The position numbers were made by a program, and so were the translations under genes. This document shows positions 40,553 to 50,433 of a stretch of 64,000 nt of DNA, piece after piece. Location of the stretch: positions 1-64,000 of the forward strand of contig CAMDQJ010000004.1 of the NCBI GenBank assembly GCA_945905835.1, in the 5' to 3' direction. This stretch comes from Asaia bogorensis (GTDB lineage: Bacteria > Pseudomonadota > Alphaproteobacteria > Reyranellales > Reyranellaceae). The notes below the pieces were generated by a model. That model worked only from the letters and a program-made list of their open reading frames with translations, did no database searches and was not told the DNA's origin. Each line of letters begins with the position of its first letter. Within the stretch, counting starts at the first letter, position 1.

Positions 40553-41587
40553 CTAGCCCAGAATGGCCGCGCGGATCGCGTCCCTGTCGAAACCTTTCTC
40601 GCCGATCACGACGAGGCGGCCCTGCCGCTGTTCACCCGTCCGCCACGGCCGGTCGAACTGGTGCTGGATGCGCGCGCCGACGCCTTGCACGAGCAGCCGC
40701 ATCGGCTTGCTGGCAATATCGACGAAGCCCTTTACCCGCAGGATGTCATGCGCGGCGGTCGCCATGGCGATGCGGTCGACCAGCGCCTGAGGCGTCGCCA
40801 CCGGGGCAAGATCGATGATGAAGGTGTCGAAATCCTCGTGATCGTGCTCGCCTTCGAGATCGTGATGCGACGGCCGACTTTCGAGATCGGACTCCGCCGC
40901 GGCGCCCATGCCCAGCAGCACCGAAACCGAGACCTTGCCGTTCTGCACTTCGACTACCTTCACGGCCTTCGGGACCGTCTTTCCGATCTGGCCCAGCACG
41001 TCGCGGCGCTCGTCGCCCGACATCAGGTCGGCCTTGTTCATCACCACGAGGTCGGCGCAGAGGAGCTGGTCCTCGAACACTTCCTCCAGCGGATTGTCGT
41101 GATCGAGCGAACTGTCCTCGGCGCGCTGGCGGGCGATCGCCTCGGGATTGTCGGCGAAACGTCCTGCCGCCACCGCTGCGCCATCGACCACGGCAATCAC
41201 GCCGTCGACGGTGACGCGCGAGGCGATCTCGGGCCAGTTGAACGCCTTGACCAGCGGCTTGGGCAGCGCGAGGCCCGAGGTCTCGATCACGATATGCTCG
41301 GGTGGGTTGGGACGGTCGAGCAGCGCCTTCAGCGCCGGCACGAAATCATCGGCAACCGTGCAGCAGATGCAGCCATTGCTGAGCTCGACGATGCTGTCCT
41401 CGCCGCAGCTTTCGATGCCACAGCTCTTCAGGATGTCGCCGTCGATACCGACATCGCCGAATTCGTTGACGATCACTGCGAGCCTGCGGCCCCCGGCATT
41501 CTCCAGCACGTGACGGACCAGCGTCGTCTTGCCGGCGCCGAGAAAGCCCGTGACGATCGTGCAGGGAACCTTGGCGAGACTGCTCAT
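40553..41587 (-). CDS. cobW: Cobalamin biosynthesis protein CobW (COG0523 GTPase)
   Basis: A 344-residue G3E-family metallochaperone GTPase thought to deliver cobalt for CobN. P-loop GFLGAGKTTLVRH (residues about 13-25); metal-binding CxCC in NGCICCTVADD; NKADLM for guanine recognition; and a His/Glu/Asp-rich loop HHDLEGEHDHEDFD. The C-terminal CobW_C domain is complete. It starts in an ATGA overlap with the DUF1636 gene and is transcribed into cobN. Confidence 0.94.
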   Translation of the reverse strand: MSSLAKVPCTIVTGFLGAGKTTLVRHVLENAGGRRLAVIVNEFGDVGIDGDILKSCGIESCGEDSIVELSNGCICCTVADDFVPALKALLDRPNPPEHIVIETSGLALPKPLVKAFNWPEIASRVTVDGVIAVVDGAAVAAGRFADNPEAIARQRAEDSSLDHDNPLEEVFEDQLLCADLVVMNKADLMSGDERRDVLGQIGKTVPKAVKVVEVQNGKVSVSVLLGMGAAAESDLESRPSHHDLEGEHDHEDFDTFIIDLAPVATPQALVDRIAMATAAHDILRVKGFVDIASKPMRLLVQGVGARIQHQFDRPWRTGEQRQGRLVVIGEKGFDRDAIRAAILG

Positions 41588-41964
41588 GCTAACTCCTTTG
41601 GCGTGGCAGCTGAGGGGTGGGGCGGCACGCGCGCGATGGTGTTCTTGCGGATATGGAGCGGCCGCTCGCGCCAGACGGTGAGCCCGTCGACCGTGGCATG
41701 ATGCAGTCGCGCAAAGGAAAGAATGTCGGCGGCATGCTGGTCAGGATCGAGATGACCGATCACATAGGTCCACTTGCCCGGCGCGCTGACAGCGGCGGTA
41801 CAGCTGCGTTCGCAGTTGGAAAGACATTCGACGGGAACGATCGTGAGATCGGTGCCTTCGTTCCGCGCTTGCACGGCCGACAGCAGCCTCGCGCCGGGAC
41901 GAACCTCGCCAACGGCCGCATCGCTGCTGCCCTTGCAGGTGACGCATACGAACAGGGTCGTCAT
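41584..41964 (-). CDS. DUF1636 family cysteine-rich (ferredoxin-like) protein
   Basis: A 126-residue protein that heads the large cob operon. It begins TTLFVCVTCKG, and the middle has VECLSNCERSCTAAV, so CxxC and Cx3Cx3C are available for a metal or [2Fe-2S] cluster. The pattern resembles thioredoxin-like ferredoxins. DUF1636 genes are often found with cobW/cobN, which suggests a cobalt-related or redox role, but none is proven. ATG 41964 is chosen over an upstream start, which would lengthen it into the riboswitch leader. Confidence 0.85.
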   Translation of the reverse strand: MTTLFVCVTCKGSSDAAVGEVRPGARLLSAVQARNEGTDLTIVPVECLSNCERSCTAAVSAPGKWTYVIGHLDPDQHAADILSFARLHHATVDGLTVWRERPLHIRKNTIARVPPHPSAATPKELA

Positions 41965-42044
41965 CGCGCTTCCTTCGTCGCCACAAGTCGCGCCCTGAAA
42001 CATCGACCCTCGCGGGTCCCCGCGCGACGGTCTGGACGACGACG

Positions 42045-42212
42045 TTCTCGACGGCAGGTTTCCTGGCTCTCGGGTCCTCGCCTGCGGCCACCTTCCCGGT
42101 TTCCCAGTGGAATCTCGGCCGTCGGCTTTCCGACTACAGTTGCGGGGGCAGCCGCGGCATTACCGCGTTCCCTTTTGACCCCCGAGGGGGCACCGTCCCC
42201 CGCTTGATAGGG
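42045..42212 (-). promoter_or_regulatory. Cobalamin riboswitch upstream of the DUF1636-cobW-cobN operon
   Basis: On the minus strand the B12-box core CCCCCGCAACTGTA (rc of about 42134-42147) lies between GCGGTAATGCCGCGGCTG and GTCGGAAAGCCGAC. It is followed by CCACTGGGAAACCGGGAAGG and, near the 3' end, GAGCCAGGAAACCTGCC. These blocks occur in the order expected for the adenosylcobalamin aptamer. The element ends about 80-90 nt before the DUF1636 ATG and should repress the operon when B12 is plentiful. Confidence 0.93.
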
Positions 42213-42257
42213 GCCGGCCGCCTTGCTGACAAGGGTTTTGCCGACCATTGTTCGCGC

Positions 42258-42869
42258 ATGAAAACGACCGACGAAGAAGCCGCGCGCTACAAGGCCAAAA
42301 TGGCCAACCGCAAGGCCGCACAGGACGCCGAAGTGGCGGCCAAAACCATCGAAAAAGGCCTGCTGATCGTCCATACTGGCAAGGGCAAGGGCAAGTCGAC
42401 GGCGGCCTTCGGGCTGCTGTTGCGCGCCGTCGGCCGCGGCTTCCGCTGCGGCGTCGTGCAATTCGGCAAGGGCGCCTGGCAGTCGGGCGAGCGCACGGCG
42501 GTCGAGCGCTTCGGCGATCAAGTCGAGTGGTACACGCTGGGCGAAGGTTTCACCTGGGAGACACAGGACCGCGCCCGCGATGTCGAGGCGGCCGAACGTG
42601 CCTGGACAAAAACCGCCGAGCTGATGGCCAATCCGGCGATCCGCCTGATCGTACTCGACGAGCTCAACATAGCGCTGCGCTATGACCATCTCGACATCGC
42701 CAAGACCGTCGCCGCCCTGCAGGGGCGCCGGTCGAACCTGCACATCGTCGTCACCGGCCGCAACGCCAAGCCCGAGATGATCGAGGCCGCCGATCTCGTG
42801 ACCGAGATGACTCCGGTCAAGCATCACTTCGAATCAGGCGTGAAGGCGCAGGAAGGCATCGAGTTCTGA
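42258..42869 (+). CDS. cobO: Cob(I)yrinic acid a,c-diamide adenosyltransferase (CobO/BtuR type)
   Basis: A 203-residue corrinoid adenosyltransferase. The P-loop is [15 protein letters not shown] (about residues 38-52), followed by [14 protein letters not shown] and [14 protein letters not shown]. It transfers the 5'-deoxyadenosyl group of ATP to Co(I). It diverges from the riboswitch-controlled operon, and its stop overlaps the cobQ start by one base (TGATG), so the two are coupled. No riboswitch lies on its own strand. Confidence 0.94.
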   Translation: MKTTDEEAARYKAKMANRKAAQDAEVAAKTIEKGLLIVHTGKGKGKSTAAFGLLLRAVGRGFRCGVVQFGKGAWQSGERTAVERFGDQVEWYTLGEGFTWETQDRARDVEAAERAWTKTAELMANPAIRLIVLDELNIALRYDHLDIAKTVAALQGRRSNLHIVVTGRNAKPEMIEAADLVTEMTPVKHHFESGVKAQEGIEF

Positions 42870-44350
42870 TGCCTGCCAAGGCGTTGATGATCCAGGGCAC
42901 GGGATCGGATGTTGGCAAGTCGCTGCTGGTCGCCGCCCTCGCCCGCGTCTTCACGCGGCGCGGATTGCGCGTGCGGCCGTTCAAGCCGCAGAACATGTCG
43001 AACAATGCCGCCGTCACCGCCGATGGCGGCGAGATCGGCCGGGCGCAGGCGCTGCAGGCCCGCGCAGCGCGCGTGCCACTCAGCGTTCATATGAACCCGG
43101 TGCTGCTGAAGCCCCAGAGCGACATCGGCTCGCAAGTCGTGGTCCAGGGCAAGGTCGTCGGCACCGCCAAGGCGCGCGAATACCAGGCGATGAAGCCAAA
43201 GCTATTAGGCGCCGTGCTCGAAAGCTTTCAGCACCTCGCGGCGGAGTGCGATCTGGTGCTGGTCGAGGGCGCGGGCTCGGCCTCGGAGGTGAACCTGCGC
43301 GCCGCCGACATCGCCAACATGGGTTTTGCCCGCGCCGCCGACGTTCCCGTCGTGCTGGTGGGCGACATCGACCGTGGCGGCGTGATCGCAAGCCTCGTCG
43401 GCACCAAGGCCGTGATCGATCCCGCGGATGCAGCCCTGATCGTCGGCTTCATCGTCAACCGCTTCCGCGGCGATCCCTCGCTGTTCGACGACGGCATGAA
43501 GACGATTACCTGGCACACCGGCTGGCAGTCTCTGGGGCTGGTGCCGTTCTTCGACGCGGCACACCGCCTGCCAGCGGAAGATGCGCTGGGCCTCGCCAGG
43601 CGCGACACGGCGGGCAAGGACGGACGAATCAAGATCGTCGTGCTCGCCTATCCGCGCATCGCCAACTTCGACGATTTCGATCCGCTGCGCCTCGAAGAAG
43701 ACGTCGACCTCGCCATCCTGCGGCCTGGCGAACCCATCCCCGGCGATGCTGCACTGGCGATCCTGCCAGGCTCGAAGGCCACCATCGCCGATCTCGCAGC
43801 GCTGCGCGAAGCGGGATGGGATATCGACCTCAAGGCGCACCTGCATCGCGGCGGCCATGTGCTCGGCATCTGCGGCGGCTACCAGATGCTCGGCCGCCGG
43901 ATTTCTGATCCGAACGGTATCGAAGGACCGCCTGGCAGCGTCGAGGCTCTCGGTTTTCTCGACATCGAAACCGTGCTCGAAGGCGCCAAGGTATTGGTCG
44001 AGATTACCGGCGAGACCGTTGCCGAAGCGGTGCCCTTCAAGGGCTACGAGATGCATATCGGACGGACGACCGGAAGCCCTCGCCCGCTTCTGCGCCTCGC
44101 CAAGGGCCATGACGAGGGCGCGCTGAGCGACAACGGCCGCATTGCCGGCTGCTACATCCACGGCCTGCTTGCTGACGACCGTCAGCGCCGCCACTGGCTG
44201 GAACGGATCGGCATCGGCGGCTCGACACTCGACTACGAGGCCGATGTCGACGCCACACTCGATCTCCTCGCTGACCACGTCGAAAAGTATCTCGACTGCG
44301 ACTGCCTGCTCGCGCTCGCGCGCGAACCGCGGCTCAAAACAACAGGCTGA
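42869..44350 (+). CDS. cobQ: Cobyric acid synthase
   Basis: A 493-residue glutamine amidotransferase that amidates side chains b, d, e and g. The N-terminal dethiobiotin-synthetase-like domain has [18 protein letters not shown] and [14 protein letters not shown]. The C-terminal glutaminase domain has Cys in [13 protein letters not shown] and His in CYIHGLLAD. Its last 17 nt overlap the convergent cobD. Confidence 0.95.
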   Translation: MPAKALMIQGTGSDVGKSLLVAALARVFTRRGLRVRPFKPQNMSNNAAVTADGGEIGRAQALQARAARVPLSVHMNPVLLKPQSDIGSQVVVQGKVVGTAKAREYQAMKPKLLGAVLESFQHLAAECDLVLVEGAGSASEVNLRAADIANMGFARAADVPVVLVGDIDRGGVIASLVGTKAVIDPADAALIVGFIVNRFRGDPSLFDDGMKTITWHTGWQSLGLVPFFDAAHRLPAEDALGLARRDTAGKDGRIKIVVLAYPRIANFDDFDPLRLEEDVDLAILRPGEPIPGDAALAILPGSKATIADLAALREAGWDIDLKAHLHRGGHVLGICGGYQMLGRRISDPNGIEGPPGSVEALGFLDIETVLEGAKVLVEITGETVAEAVPFKGYEMHIGRTTGSPRPLLRLAKGHDEGALSDNGRIAGCYIHGLLADDRQRRHWLERIGIGGSTLDYEADVDATLDLLADHVEKYLDCDCLLALAREPRLKTTG

Positions 44351-45308
44351 TCCAGACCACAGCGACCAGTGTCGCGATCTGCAGCCCGCAGGCGGCGCGA
44401 TAGAGCTCGAGAGCCGCACGGATGTCATCGGCAGTCAGAACGCTGCGCCCGTCGCCTACCCAGCGCTCGGCCACCTCGACACCGTCGTAGATGCGCGGCC
44501 CGGAAAGCTGGATGCCGAGGGCCCCGGCCATCGCGGCCTCGGGCCAGCCGGCATTGGGCGAGCGATGATGGCGGGCGTCACGGGACACTACCTGGACCGC
44601 GCGCGGGGCCGACAGTCCGGGCGACAGCGACGCGGCGAGCACCAGCCAGAAGGCCGACAGACGCGAGGCTGGTAGATTTATCAGATCGTCGAAGCGCGCC
44701 GATGCCCAGCCGAAGGCGAGATGGCGCTCGGACTTGTGGCCGATCATGCTGTCGGCGGTGTTGACCGTCTTGTAGGCGATGGCGCCCGGCAGGCCGGCCA
44801 CGGCCATCCAGAAGAGCGGTGCCACCACGCCATCGGAGAAGTTCTCGGCCAGGCTCTCGATCGCAGCGCGGCTGACAGCGGCCTCATCGAGCGCACGCGT
44901 GTCACGGCCGACGACCATCGACACCGCACGCCGGCCGGCGTCGATGCCATCGCTCTCCAATGCCGAGGCGACGGCGGCAACGTGCGCGTGGAGACTGCGC
45001 TGTGCCAGCATCGAACTGCCGACCGCGCCGCTCAGCAGCAGCAGCACGATGCCGTGAAAGAAATGCGCCAGGACAGCGGTGATCGCCCAACCCGAAAGGA
45101 TGCTTAGGGCCAGCAACAGCGCGAGCACGGCCACGCCGCGCCAACGGCGTTCATCGTATGAAAGCGCCTCCGAGTTCCATGCCCGGTCGCACCAGCCGAT
45201 GAGCGCGCCGATCCAGCTCACGGGGTGGCCGATCCGGCGATAGACTGAATCGGGATATCCGGCAGCCGCTTCGATCGCGGCGGCTACCAGGGCAAGGGCT
45301 GCGAACAT
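44334..45308 (-). CDS. cobD: Adenosylcobinamide-phosphate synthase (CobD/CbiB)
   Basis: A 324-residue inner-membrane protein with four to five hydrophobic segments that attaches the aminopropanol (phosphate) arm to adenosylcobyric acid. Family blocks are [58 protein letters not shown] and [19 protein letters not shown]. It lies 10 nt after the stop of a broken methyltransferase and behind a second cobalamin riboswitch, so it is probably B12-repressed as a unit separate from the main operon. Confidence 0.94.
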   Translation of the reverse strand: MFAALALVAAAIEAAAGYPDSVYRRIGHPVSWIGALIGWCDRAWNSEALSYDERRWRGVAVLALLLALSILSGWAITAVLAHFFHGIVLLLLSGAVGSSMLAQRSLHAHVAAVASALESDGIDAGRRAVSMVVGRDTRALDEAAVSRAAIESLAENFSDGVVAPLFWMAVAGLPGAIAYKTVNTADSMIGHKSERHLAFGWASARFDDLINLPASRLSAFWLVLAASLSPGLSAPRAVQVVSRDARHHRSPNAGWPEAAMAGALGIQLSGPRIYDGVEVAERWVGDGRSVLTADDIRAALELYRAACGLQIATLVAVVWISLLF

Positions 45309-45317
45309 GCGCCCTGT

Positions 45318-45712
45318 CTAGGGCTGATCCTTCGTGGCGCGCAACAGCCAGCCTTGGCTATCAACCGCCAGCCCCGGAAACCACGACGCCGCCATTGCCG
45401 CCTTCCGGTTCCGCTTCGCTCCACCTACAGCCGACAATGGTAAAGGTCGGCATCATGCACTAACATTCCACCCGGACCACTCAATGGGGGCCGATCAGTC
45501 GGGCTGGGCTCTATCGCGGTCGACCGATGGCCGGAATCGCGCAAAGCGCGGCCGAGCTGGCCGCCGCCGGCCCCGACGTCGAGAAGATCGCCGATCACGG
45601 GCACACTTCGACGGACGAGCGGCGCGATCTGCGCCACGTAGTCGGACGTGTCGATGGCCCCGGCGTAAAGCTCGAGGGGATCCAGGTCGGAGGAGACAGA
45701 AGGAGCAGACAC
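45318..45712 (-). pseudogene. Class I SAM-dependent methyltransferase, internally deleted
   Basis: From GTG 45712 the minus strand reads SAPSVSSDLDPLELYAGAIDT and the SAM motif DLLDVGAGGGQLGRALRDSG, then ends at a TAG near 45425. A second frame over 45318-45425 reads RKAAMAASWFPGLAVDSQGW, then LLRATKDQP and a stop, which looks like the C-terminus of the same kind of protein. Most of the catalytic domain between them is missing and the frame is broken. The remnant lies between the second cobalamin riboswitch and cobD, so the intact ancestor was probably a B12-regulated methyltransferase cotranscribed with cobD. Confidence 0.65.
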
Positions 45713-45845
45713 ACGGGACTCGCGGCGACTAACGACCGTCACCGCGAACTGTAGCCATCCGACGCCCAATCGCTCGCGCGACCGGACTCCGGCTGGATTT
45801 CTACATCAGGACACCCCGCTAATGCGTTCGCGCGTGACCGCGGCT

Positions 45846-46025
45846 AGTGGCAGGTCTCCTGGCTCGCGGGTCGCCGCCTTCAGCCCGCCTTCCCAGGAAC
45901 CTGACGGTTCCCAGTGGCACTCTTGGCCGAAAGCTCGCCGGTTACAGTTGCGGGGGCAGCCGCGGCGTAGCGCGCTCAGAGCGCACGCACCGCGTTCCCT
46001 TTTGATCCCTTGCGGGAACCACTGT
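45846..46025 (-). promoter_or_regulatory. Second cobalamin riboswitch, upstream of the methyltransferase remnant and cobD
   Basis: The minus strand shows the core CCCCCGCAACTGTAACC, preceded by AAAAGGGAACGCGGTGCG and followed by GTGCCACTGGGAACCG, GGGAAGGCGGGC and GAGCCAGGAGACCTGCC. This is the same order of conserved blocks as in the first riboswitch, with a longer variable hairpin (around 45970-45990). It lies about 130 nt before the remnant methyltransferase start and should control transcription into cobD. Confidence 0.93.
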
Positions 46026-46314
46026 GAATATGCTGGCAGGCGACATTGGGAGCGTCAAAATTGATCACCTCGCTCCGTGAAACGACCTTCGTTGATGGCA
46101 CTCGTCCAGGCAGCAAGGGAATTGTCGATCGCAGGGTAGCTGGCGGAGGATTGGAGACAGGGCTCCAACTTGCTCTGCGCTGAGATTAGACTTTTCGCCT
46201 CTCGTTCCCCATCGTAAACCGCTTACCTGCGGCCGCCATCGTGTGCAACAATATTACCTATGTCTTCTCCGGGCGCTTACTCCGAGCGACGACACTGGTG
46301 ATGGTGGTGGTGAC
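46026..46314. other. Intergenic region without recognisable gene
   Basis: This stretch separates the riboswitch leader (minus) from the TPR gene (plus). It must contain the promoter for the riboswitch transcript. I see no tRNA, no clear palindrome and no ORF with coding character. Base composition drops from here toward the island. Confidence 0.4.
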
Positions 46315-47622
46315 ATGCTAACGGACCGTTACGACCTCCCGGTATCCACAACTGTCGCCGCCGCGCGCGATGCTTACGTCGAGGGCGTCGACCTTCTCCT
46401 CACCGTCTACCCGGGTGCCGCCGCGGCTTTTGACCGCGCCATCGCTGCCGATCCAGGGTTCGACCTGGCCCATATCGGCAAGGCCCGTGCCTTTCAGCTC
46501 GCGGGCAACCTTGCGGCCACGCGCGAGTCACTCGCCACATCACTGTCCCTCAGTGACGGAGGCTCGGTGCGCGATCTCAGCCATATCGATGTCTTTCGTC
46601 ACCTTTTTGCCGGCCAGGCCGTCGCGGCGCTGGCCGCGCTCCGCGCCCATGTGGAGACGTGGCCGCGCGACGCACTGGTGCTGAGCCTCGCCGCCAATCA
46701 GGGCGGGTTGATCGGGATGTCCGGCCTGCCTGGCCGGGAGCAGAGCCTGGTCGATTTTCTCGACCCGATCGCCCGGCATTACGGCGAGGATTGGTGGTTC
46801 GAAGCCCACTACGGCATGGCGCTGTCGGAAATCGGTCGGCACGACGAGGCACGCCCCAGGATAGAACGTTCCCTGGCCCAGGTCCGGCGCAACGCCTATG
46901 GCGCCCACGCCTTCGCCCATCTCTGTTATGAAACCGGCGAGCGCGACAGCGGCATCGCCTTCATGCGCGACTGGCTGCCGCTTTACGACCGTGGTGGCGG
47001 GCTGTTCGGTCACCTGAACTGGCACCTTGGCCTGTTCGAGCTGCATGCCGGCAATCTCGAAGGCGGGCTTCGTCTCTACAACGATGCCTTCTGTGCGGAC
47101 GATCATCGCGGCGCCGTGCATCAGAAGCTCTCGGACTCGTCCTCGTTCCTGTGGCGATCGGAATTGGCGGGTCATCCCCGCGATCCCGCGCGCTGGGCGA
47201 AGCTCGTGGCGTACGCGCGCGGGAAAATTCCACGACCGGGCTTTTCCCTCGCCGACTGGCACGTGGCACTCGCGTTTGCCGCCACCGGTGATGACGCAGC
47301 GCTGGAGGGCTGGGTCCAGGGCATCGAGGAGCTGGTCAAGGTGGGCCGCTATCCCTCCGGTGCCACCATCCCCACCGTGGCGCGCGCTTTCGCGGCCTTC
47401 CAACGGGGCGACAACGACGCGGCCATTGAGCAGATCGTGCCGATGCTGCCCGATCGCGAGCGCATGGGCGGCAGCCGGGCGCAGGTCGATCTGGTGGAAG
47501 CGACGCTGCTGCGGGCCTACCTGAACGCGGGACGCGAGGCCGAGGCCCAGCATCTGCTCGCGAACCGGCGTCCGGGCCCGGCGAACCTTCCGGTCGCAGG
47601 GCCGGGTAGTCTCCTAATTTGA
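46315..47622 (+). CDS. Tetratricopeptide-repeat protein, TTC38-like
   Basis: A 435-residue soluble protein of helical repeats (AAFDRAIAADPGFDLAHIGKA, then AHYGMALSEIGRHDEARPRIE, AFAHLCYETGERDSGIAFM, HLGLFELHAGNLEGGLRLY). The order and spacing recall the TTC38 family found in bacteria and eukaryotes. There is no signal peptide or membrane segment. ATG 46315 is chosen because coding character begins there; the frame is open upstream to 46243 without homology. The function of the family is unknown; it stands alone between cobD and the IS-rich island. Confidence 0.82.
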   Translation: MLTDRYDLPVSTTVAAARDAYVEGVDLLLTVYPGAAAAFDRAIAADPGFDLAHIGKARAFQLAGNLAATRESLATSLSLSDGGSVRDLSHIDVFRHLFAGQAVAALAALRAHVETWPRDALVLSLAANQGGLIGMSGLPGREQSLVDFLDPIARHYGEDWWFEAHYGMALSEIGRHDEARPRIERSLAQVRRNAYGAHAFAHLCYETGERDSGIAFMRDWLPLYDRGGGLFGHLNWHLGLFELHAGNLEGGLRLYNDAFCADDHRGAVHQKLSDSSSFLWRSELAGHPRDPARWAKLVAYARGKIPRPGFSLADWHVALAFAATGDDAALEGWVQGIEELVKVGRYPSGATIPTVARAFAAFQRGDNDAAIEQIVPMLPDRERMGGSRAQVDLVEATLLRAYLNAGREAEAQHLLANRRPGPANLPVAGPGSLLI

Positions 47623-47680
47623 CTTGCCGTCTCGGCGGCCGTGGGTGCCGATGGCCTCCAGATCCAAACCAAATTCCGGT

Positions 47681-47763
47681 CATGGCGCTGTAGCATTTCC
47701 AATGACTTAGCAGGCTCGGGCAGAGGCCAGAAATGGCTCACAAGCGCCAACGTGACCATGCCC
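47681..47763 (-). repeat. 83-bp repeat, left copy (inverted relative to 52243-52325)
   Basis: The reverse complement of this segment matches 52243-52325 with about four mismatches over 83 bp (GTTGGCGCTTGTGAGCCA and CGAGCCTGCTAAGTCATT are shared exactly). It is a partial copy of the 132-bp element described at 52244-52375, retaining one of its terminal repeats. The two copies in opposite orientation bracket about 4.5 kb. It abuts an IS3 transposase fragment. Confidence 0.85.
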
Positions 47764-47910
47764 AACCAGCGCTACCACGAGAGCCTCGATAACCTGACTC
47801 CGGCTGACGTCTACTTCGGCAGAGGCCACGCGATCCTGCTCCAACGCGCACGCATCAAACGAAAGACCATCGAACATCGGCGCTTGCTTCACCGCAAGCG
47901 CGCCGCCTAG
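47764..47910 (+). mobile_element. IS3-family transposase, C-terminal fragment
   Basis: About 45 codons read NQRYHESLDNLTPADVYFGRG, then RARIKRKTIEHRRLLHRKRAA and stop. This is the usual end of IS3-family OrfB integrases (the YHESLxNLTPADVYFGR block). The catalytic DDE domain is absent. The fragment begins exactly at the end of the 83-bp repeat, so two mobile elements were joined here. Confidence 0.8.
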
Positions 47911-48002
47911 GATCCGCTAACCAGATGAGGCCAAACCCTCCTCTAGATCAACACTCGATCTGTCCCAAATGTTCTGACGACGAACAGTAGATTCGAAATT
48001 CC

Positions 48003-50330
48003 TTGATTGAGGAGCAACCAATAGTAACCAAGGTGCCGCGGAATGAAACTCGCACTGCGTTGTCCACGGTGGCAAGGGAAGGCCAGCGCATAGCGGCCTT
48101 GGCGGCTCTTGGCGGCCTCTTTTTAGTCGCCGGTCTTGTGCTCGCTGTGCTGTTCGAGCAATTCCGGCAGACTATCTACATCGTTTTCCTTTTTATGACT
48201 TGCATGGCTCCGGCGCTGTCGGCTTGCCTGATCTTCAGTGCTGAACGCGGCGATGCCCTAGGCCGTCCAGTCCTTGAGGGCGTGCTGATCGTGGTCAGAG
48301 CGTTCCTGCTCAGTTTGTTGATCGCGTTGACCACGGACTTGCTGATCAAAGCGCGCGTGTGGCCGCAGATTGTATCTCCAAGAGTCCCCGTCATTGCATT
48401 CGCAATGAGCGCGGCAGTGATCTTTCTTTGGTTCGCTCTCTGGTCGCGGCCGCGGTCCGAATTTTCTGCTCTTCTTGACGCTGGCATTGTCGTCGCGGTG
48501 GCGGTCGCAGTCTTTGTCCTTAGTCCCTTCAGGCCTGCCGATCCGCAGCCTGTAGGCCTCCTTCGCTATGCGCTTGACGCTCCGCGGTTTGGCTTCTGGA
48601 TGCTGCTCGGTATCGGTTGGACTGCCGCGGGCATCTGGTTACGACGGCGCGAAGGTTGGGCGTTTCCTCGCAGGAGAAATTTCCTGGTGTCAGCGGCCGT
48701 CCTGGGCGCCGGGGCCGTAATCCTCGGGCTATACGATGATGGGCACTTCGTCGACCAGGGGCACCAGATGCCCTTGGTCGGTCCGGCGCTCAACGCGCTG
48801 CACGGCGGCATCCCGATGGTCGACGTCTACAGCCAATACGGCCTGTTGCCGTGGCTCGCCCACCTCGCGGTGTTCGAGGTGTTCTCACCAACCTTCGGCA
48901 CGGCCGCGGTCTTGATGCGGCTCATCAATCTCAGCTATTTCGGCGTCGTTCTGTTGATCTTGTTCTTCGTATCGCGCCGTCGCCTCAGCGCGCTCTGGTT
49001 CTTCGTTCCGGCTCTCCTTGTCGCCATCACGTCGCACAATCCCGGCCCCACCGGGATGTGGAACATGAACGCCCTGCCGATGACCCTCGGCGGGAGATGG
49101 CTGTTGCCCGCCGGTATCGTTCTTGTGTTGGTCGCGGCGCCGGGACGGCGTTGGGCCGCGCACTCCCTCATTGCGCTGGCGTCATTATGGAGTTTTGAGA
49201 CCTTCGTGTTTACCCTGGCGCCTTGGGGCTACTGCCAGGTGCTCGATTCTGTCCGGTCACGCTCGGCACACCTCTTGCTGCGGCAGATCGCCCTCGCATG
49301 TGCTGCGATCGCCACGGCACAGGCTGCCTTTGCAGCTATGATCTATTTCTCGACCGGTGCGGTTGTCGATTATCGACCCTATTTTGATCTGATCTTTCAA
49401 TTTCGGCCCGCTGAAGACTCGCACTGGTCGCTGCCATTCGATCCCTACTATGCTCTGTGGTTTCCGATTGGCGCCGCGTATTTTCTTGTCATGGCGGTGG
49501 CAACCTATCGCGCGTTGCGCGGAGATGCGCCCGACACGATCGTTGAGCGCCTCCTGCCCGTCGCCGTCCTGGGATTGGGCCCCTTGGCCTATTTCTTCGG
49601 GCGCCCCCAGGAAGGGACGCTGAATATCGCCTGCCTTTCATTCGCGGTGGTTGCGATAGGCGTCGCCGAAGTTATGTTCGTCAATGCGCGGCGGTTCGGG
49701 GCCGTCGGCCCGGCGTTGAGCACGGTCATGGCACTGGCTTTCGCCTTTACTGTTGCCGACGGATTCGAGCACTTCATGCGGCCGCTAGATCCCGGCCGCG
49801 GCAACGCCACCATCTTGCGCCGGTGCCTGAGCGACGAGGGCTGTCGGCTTGTCGATGTTCCCCGTAACATCGACTTGGCGCTCCACACCCAACCGCTCGA
49901 TTCGCGCACGAAGGTCGGCTACTACGTCAAAGACGCTTCCCGCGCGCGCATCGCCGAGGTGATATCGATGCTCCGCCGTTGGGCGCCTGAGGCGCGCTAC
50001 GTCGGACTGCTGACGGAGTATTCGCCGGTAGTCTTCGGGGATCCCAACGCCACCATCGGCTTGACGGCGTCTATGGCGACCGGGCAATGGTTTGCCTGGA
50101 GGATATCCGGTCCGCTCATGGATATGTTTTCGCCTGTGATCACCGATCGGATACTGAAACGCGTCGCCGCAACGCCATCGGGAATGCTGATCATCCTCGG
50201 CAATCGTCGAGAGGAACGCCTTCCCATAACAAACGCGATCCTGTCTGTTCTCAATGACAAGTGCCGCCTGAGATTGCTCGAACAAGGTACATTCAATTCG
50301 GCTTTCCTAACGGAAGATTGCCGCGGATGA
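48003..50330 (+). CDS. Large polytopic membrane protein, GT-C glycosyltransferase-like
   Basis: Up to 775 residues with about twelve hydrophobic segments over the first 600 residues and a soluble tail of about 170. DDGHFVDQGHQ in an early extramembrane loop, followed by LHGGIPMVDVYSQYGLLPWL, resembles the acidic first loop and (G)xxPYxDxxxxYGPL block of GT-C (ArnT/GT39-like) transferases, which use lipid-linked sugars. The start is uncertain: TTG 48003 has no clear ribosome binding site, and a GTG at about 48033 follows GAGGAG at long distance. GC is visibly lower than in neighbours. It lies inside the repeat-bracketed segment and is probably acquired. Confidence 0.65.
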   Translation: MIEEQPIVTKVPRNETRTALSTVAREGQRIAALAALGGLFLVAGLVLAVLFEQFRQTIYIVFLFMTCMAPALSACLIFSAERGDALGRPVLEGVLIVVRAFLLSLLIALTTDLLIKARVWPQIVSPRVPVIAFAMSAAVIFLWFALWSRPRSEFSALLDAGIVVAVAVAVFVLSPFRPADPQPVGLLRYALDAPRFGFWMLLGIGWTAAGIWLRRREGWAFPRRRNFLVSAAVLGAGAVILGLYDDGHFVDQGHQMPLVGPALNALHGGIPMVDVYSQYGLLPWLAHLAVFEVFSPTFGTAAVLMRLINLSYFGVVLLILFFVSRRRLSALWFFVPALLVAITSHNPGPTGMWNMNALPMTLGGRWLLPAGIVLVLVAAPGRRWAAHSLIALASLWSFETFVFTLAPWGYCQVLDSVRSRSAHLLLRQIALACAAIATAQAAFAAMIYFSTGAVVDYRPYFDLIFQFRPAEDSHWSLPFDPYYALWFPIGAAYFLVMAVATYRALRGDAPDTIVERLLPVAVLGLGPLAYFFGRPQEGTLNIACLSFAVVAIGVAEVMFVNARRFGAVGPALSTVMALAFAFTVADGFEHFMRPLDPGRGNATILRRCLSDEGCRLVDVPRNIDLALHTQPLDSRTKVGYYVKDASRARIAEVISMLRRWAPEARYVGLLTEYSPVVFGDPNATIGLTASMATGQWFAWRISGPLMDMFSPVITDRILKRVAATPSGMLIILGNRREERLPITNAILSVLNDKCRLRLLEQGTFNSAFLTEDCRG

Positions 50331-50433
50331 GGTCTGGTCATTCGTGCGGCCATGCGTGGTGTGAAAAAAGACCCGCGTGTAGATATGTACGGACTTGCGA
50401 GACATCCTTTTGAGAGCCAATCGGGCAGGAAGG

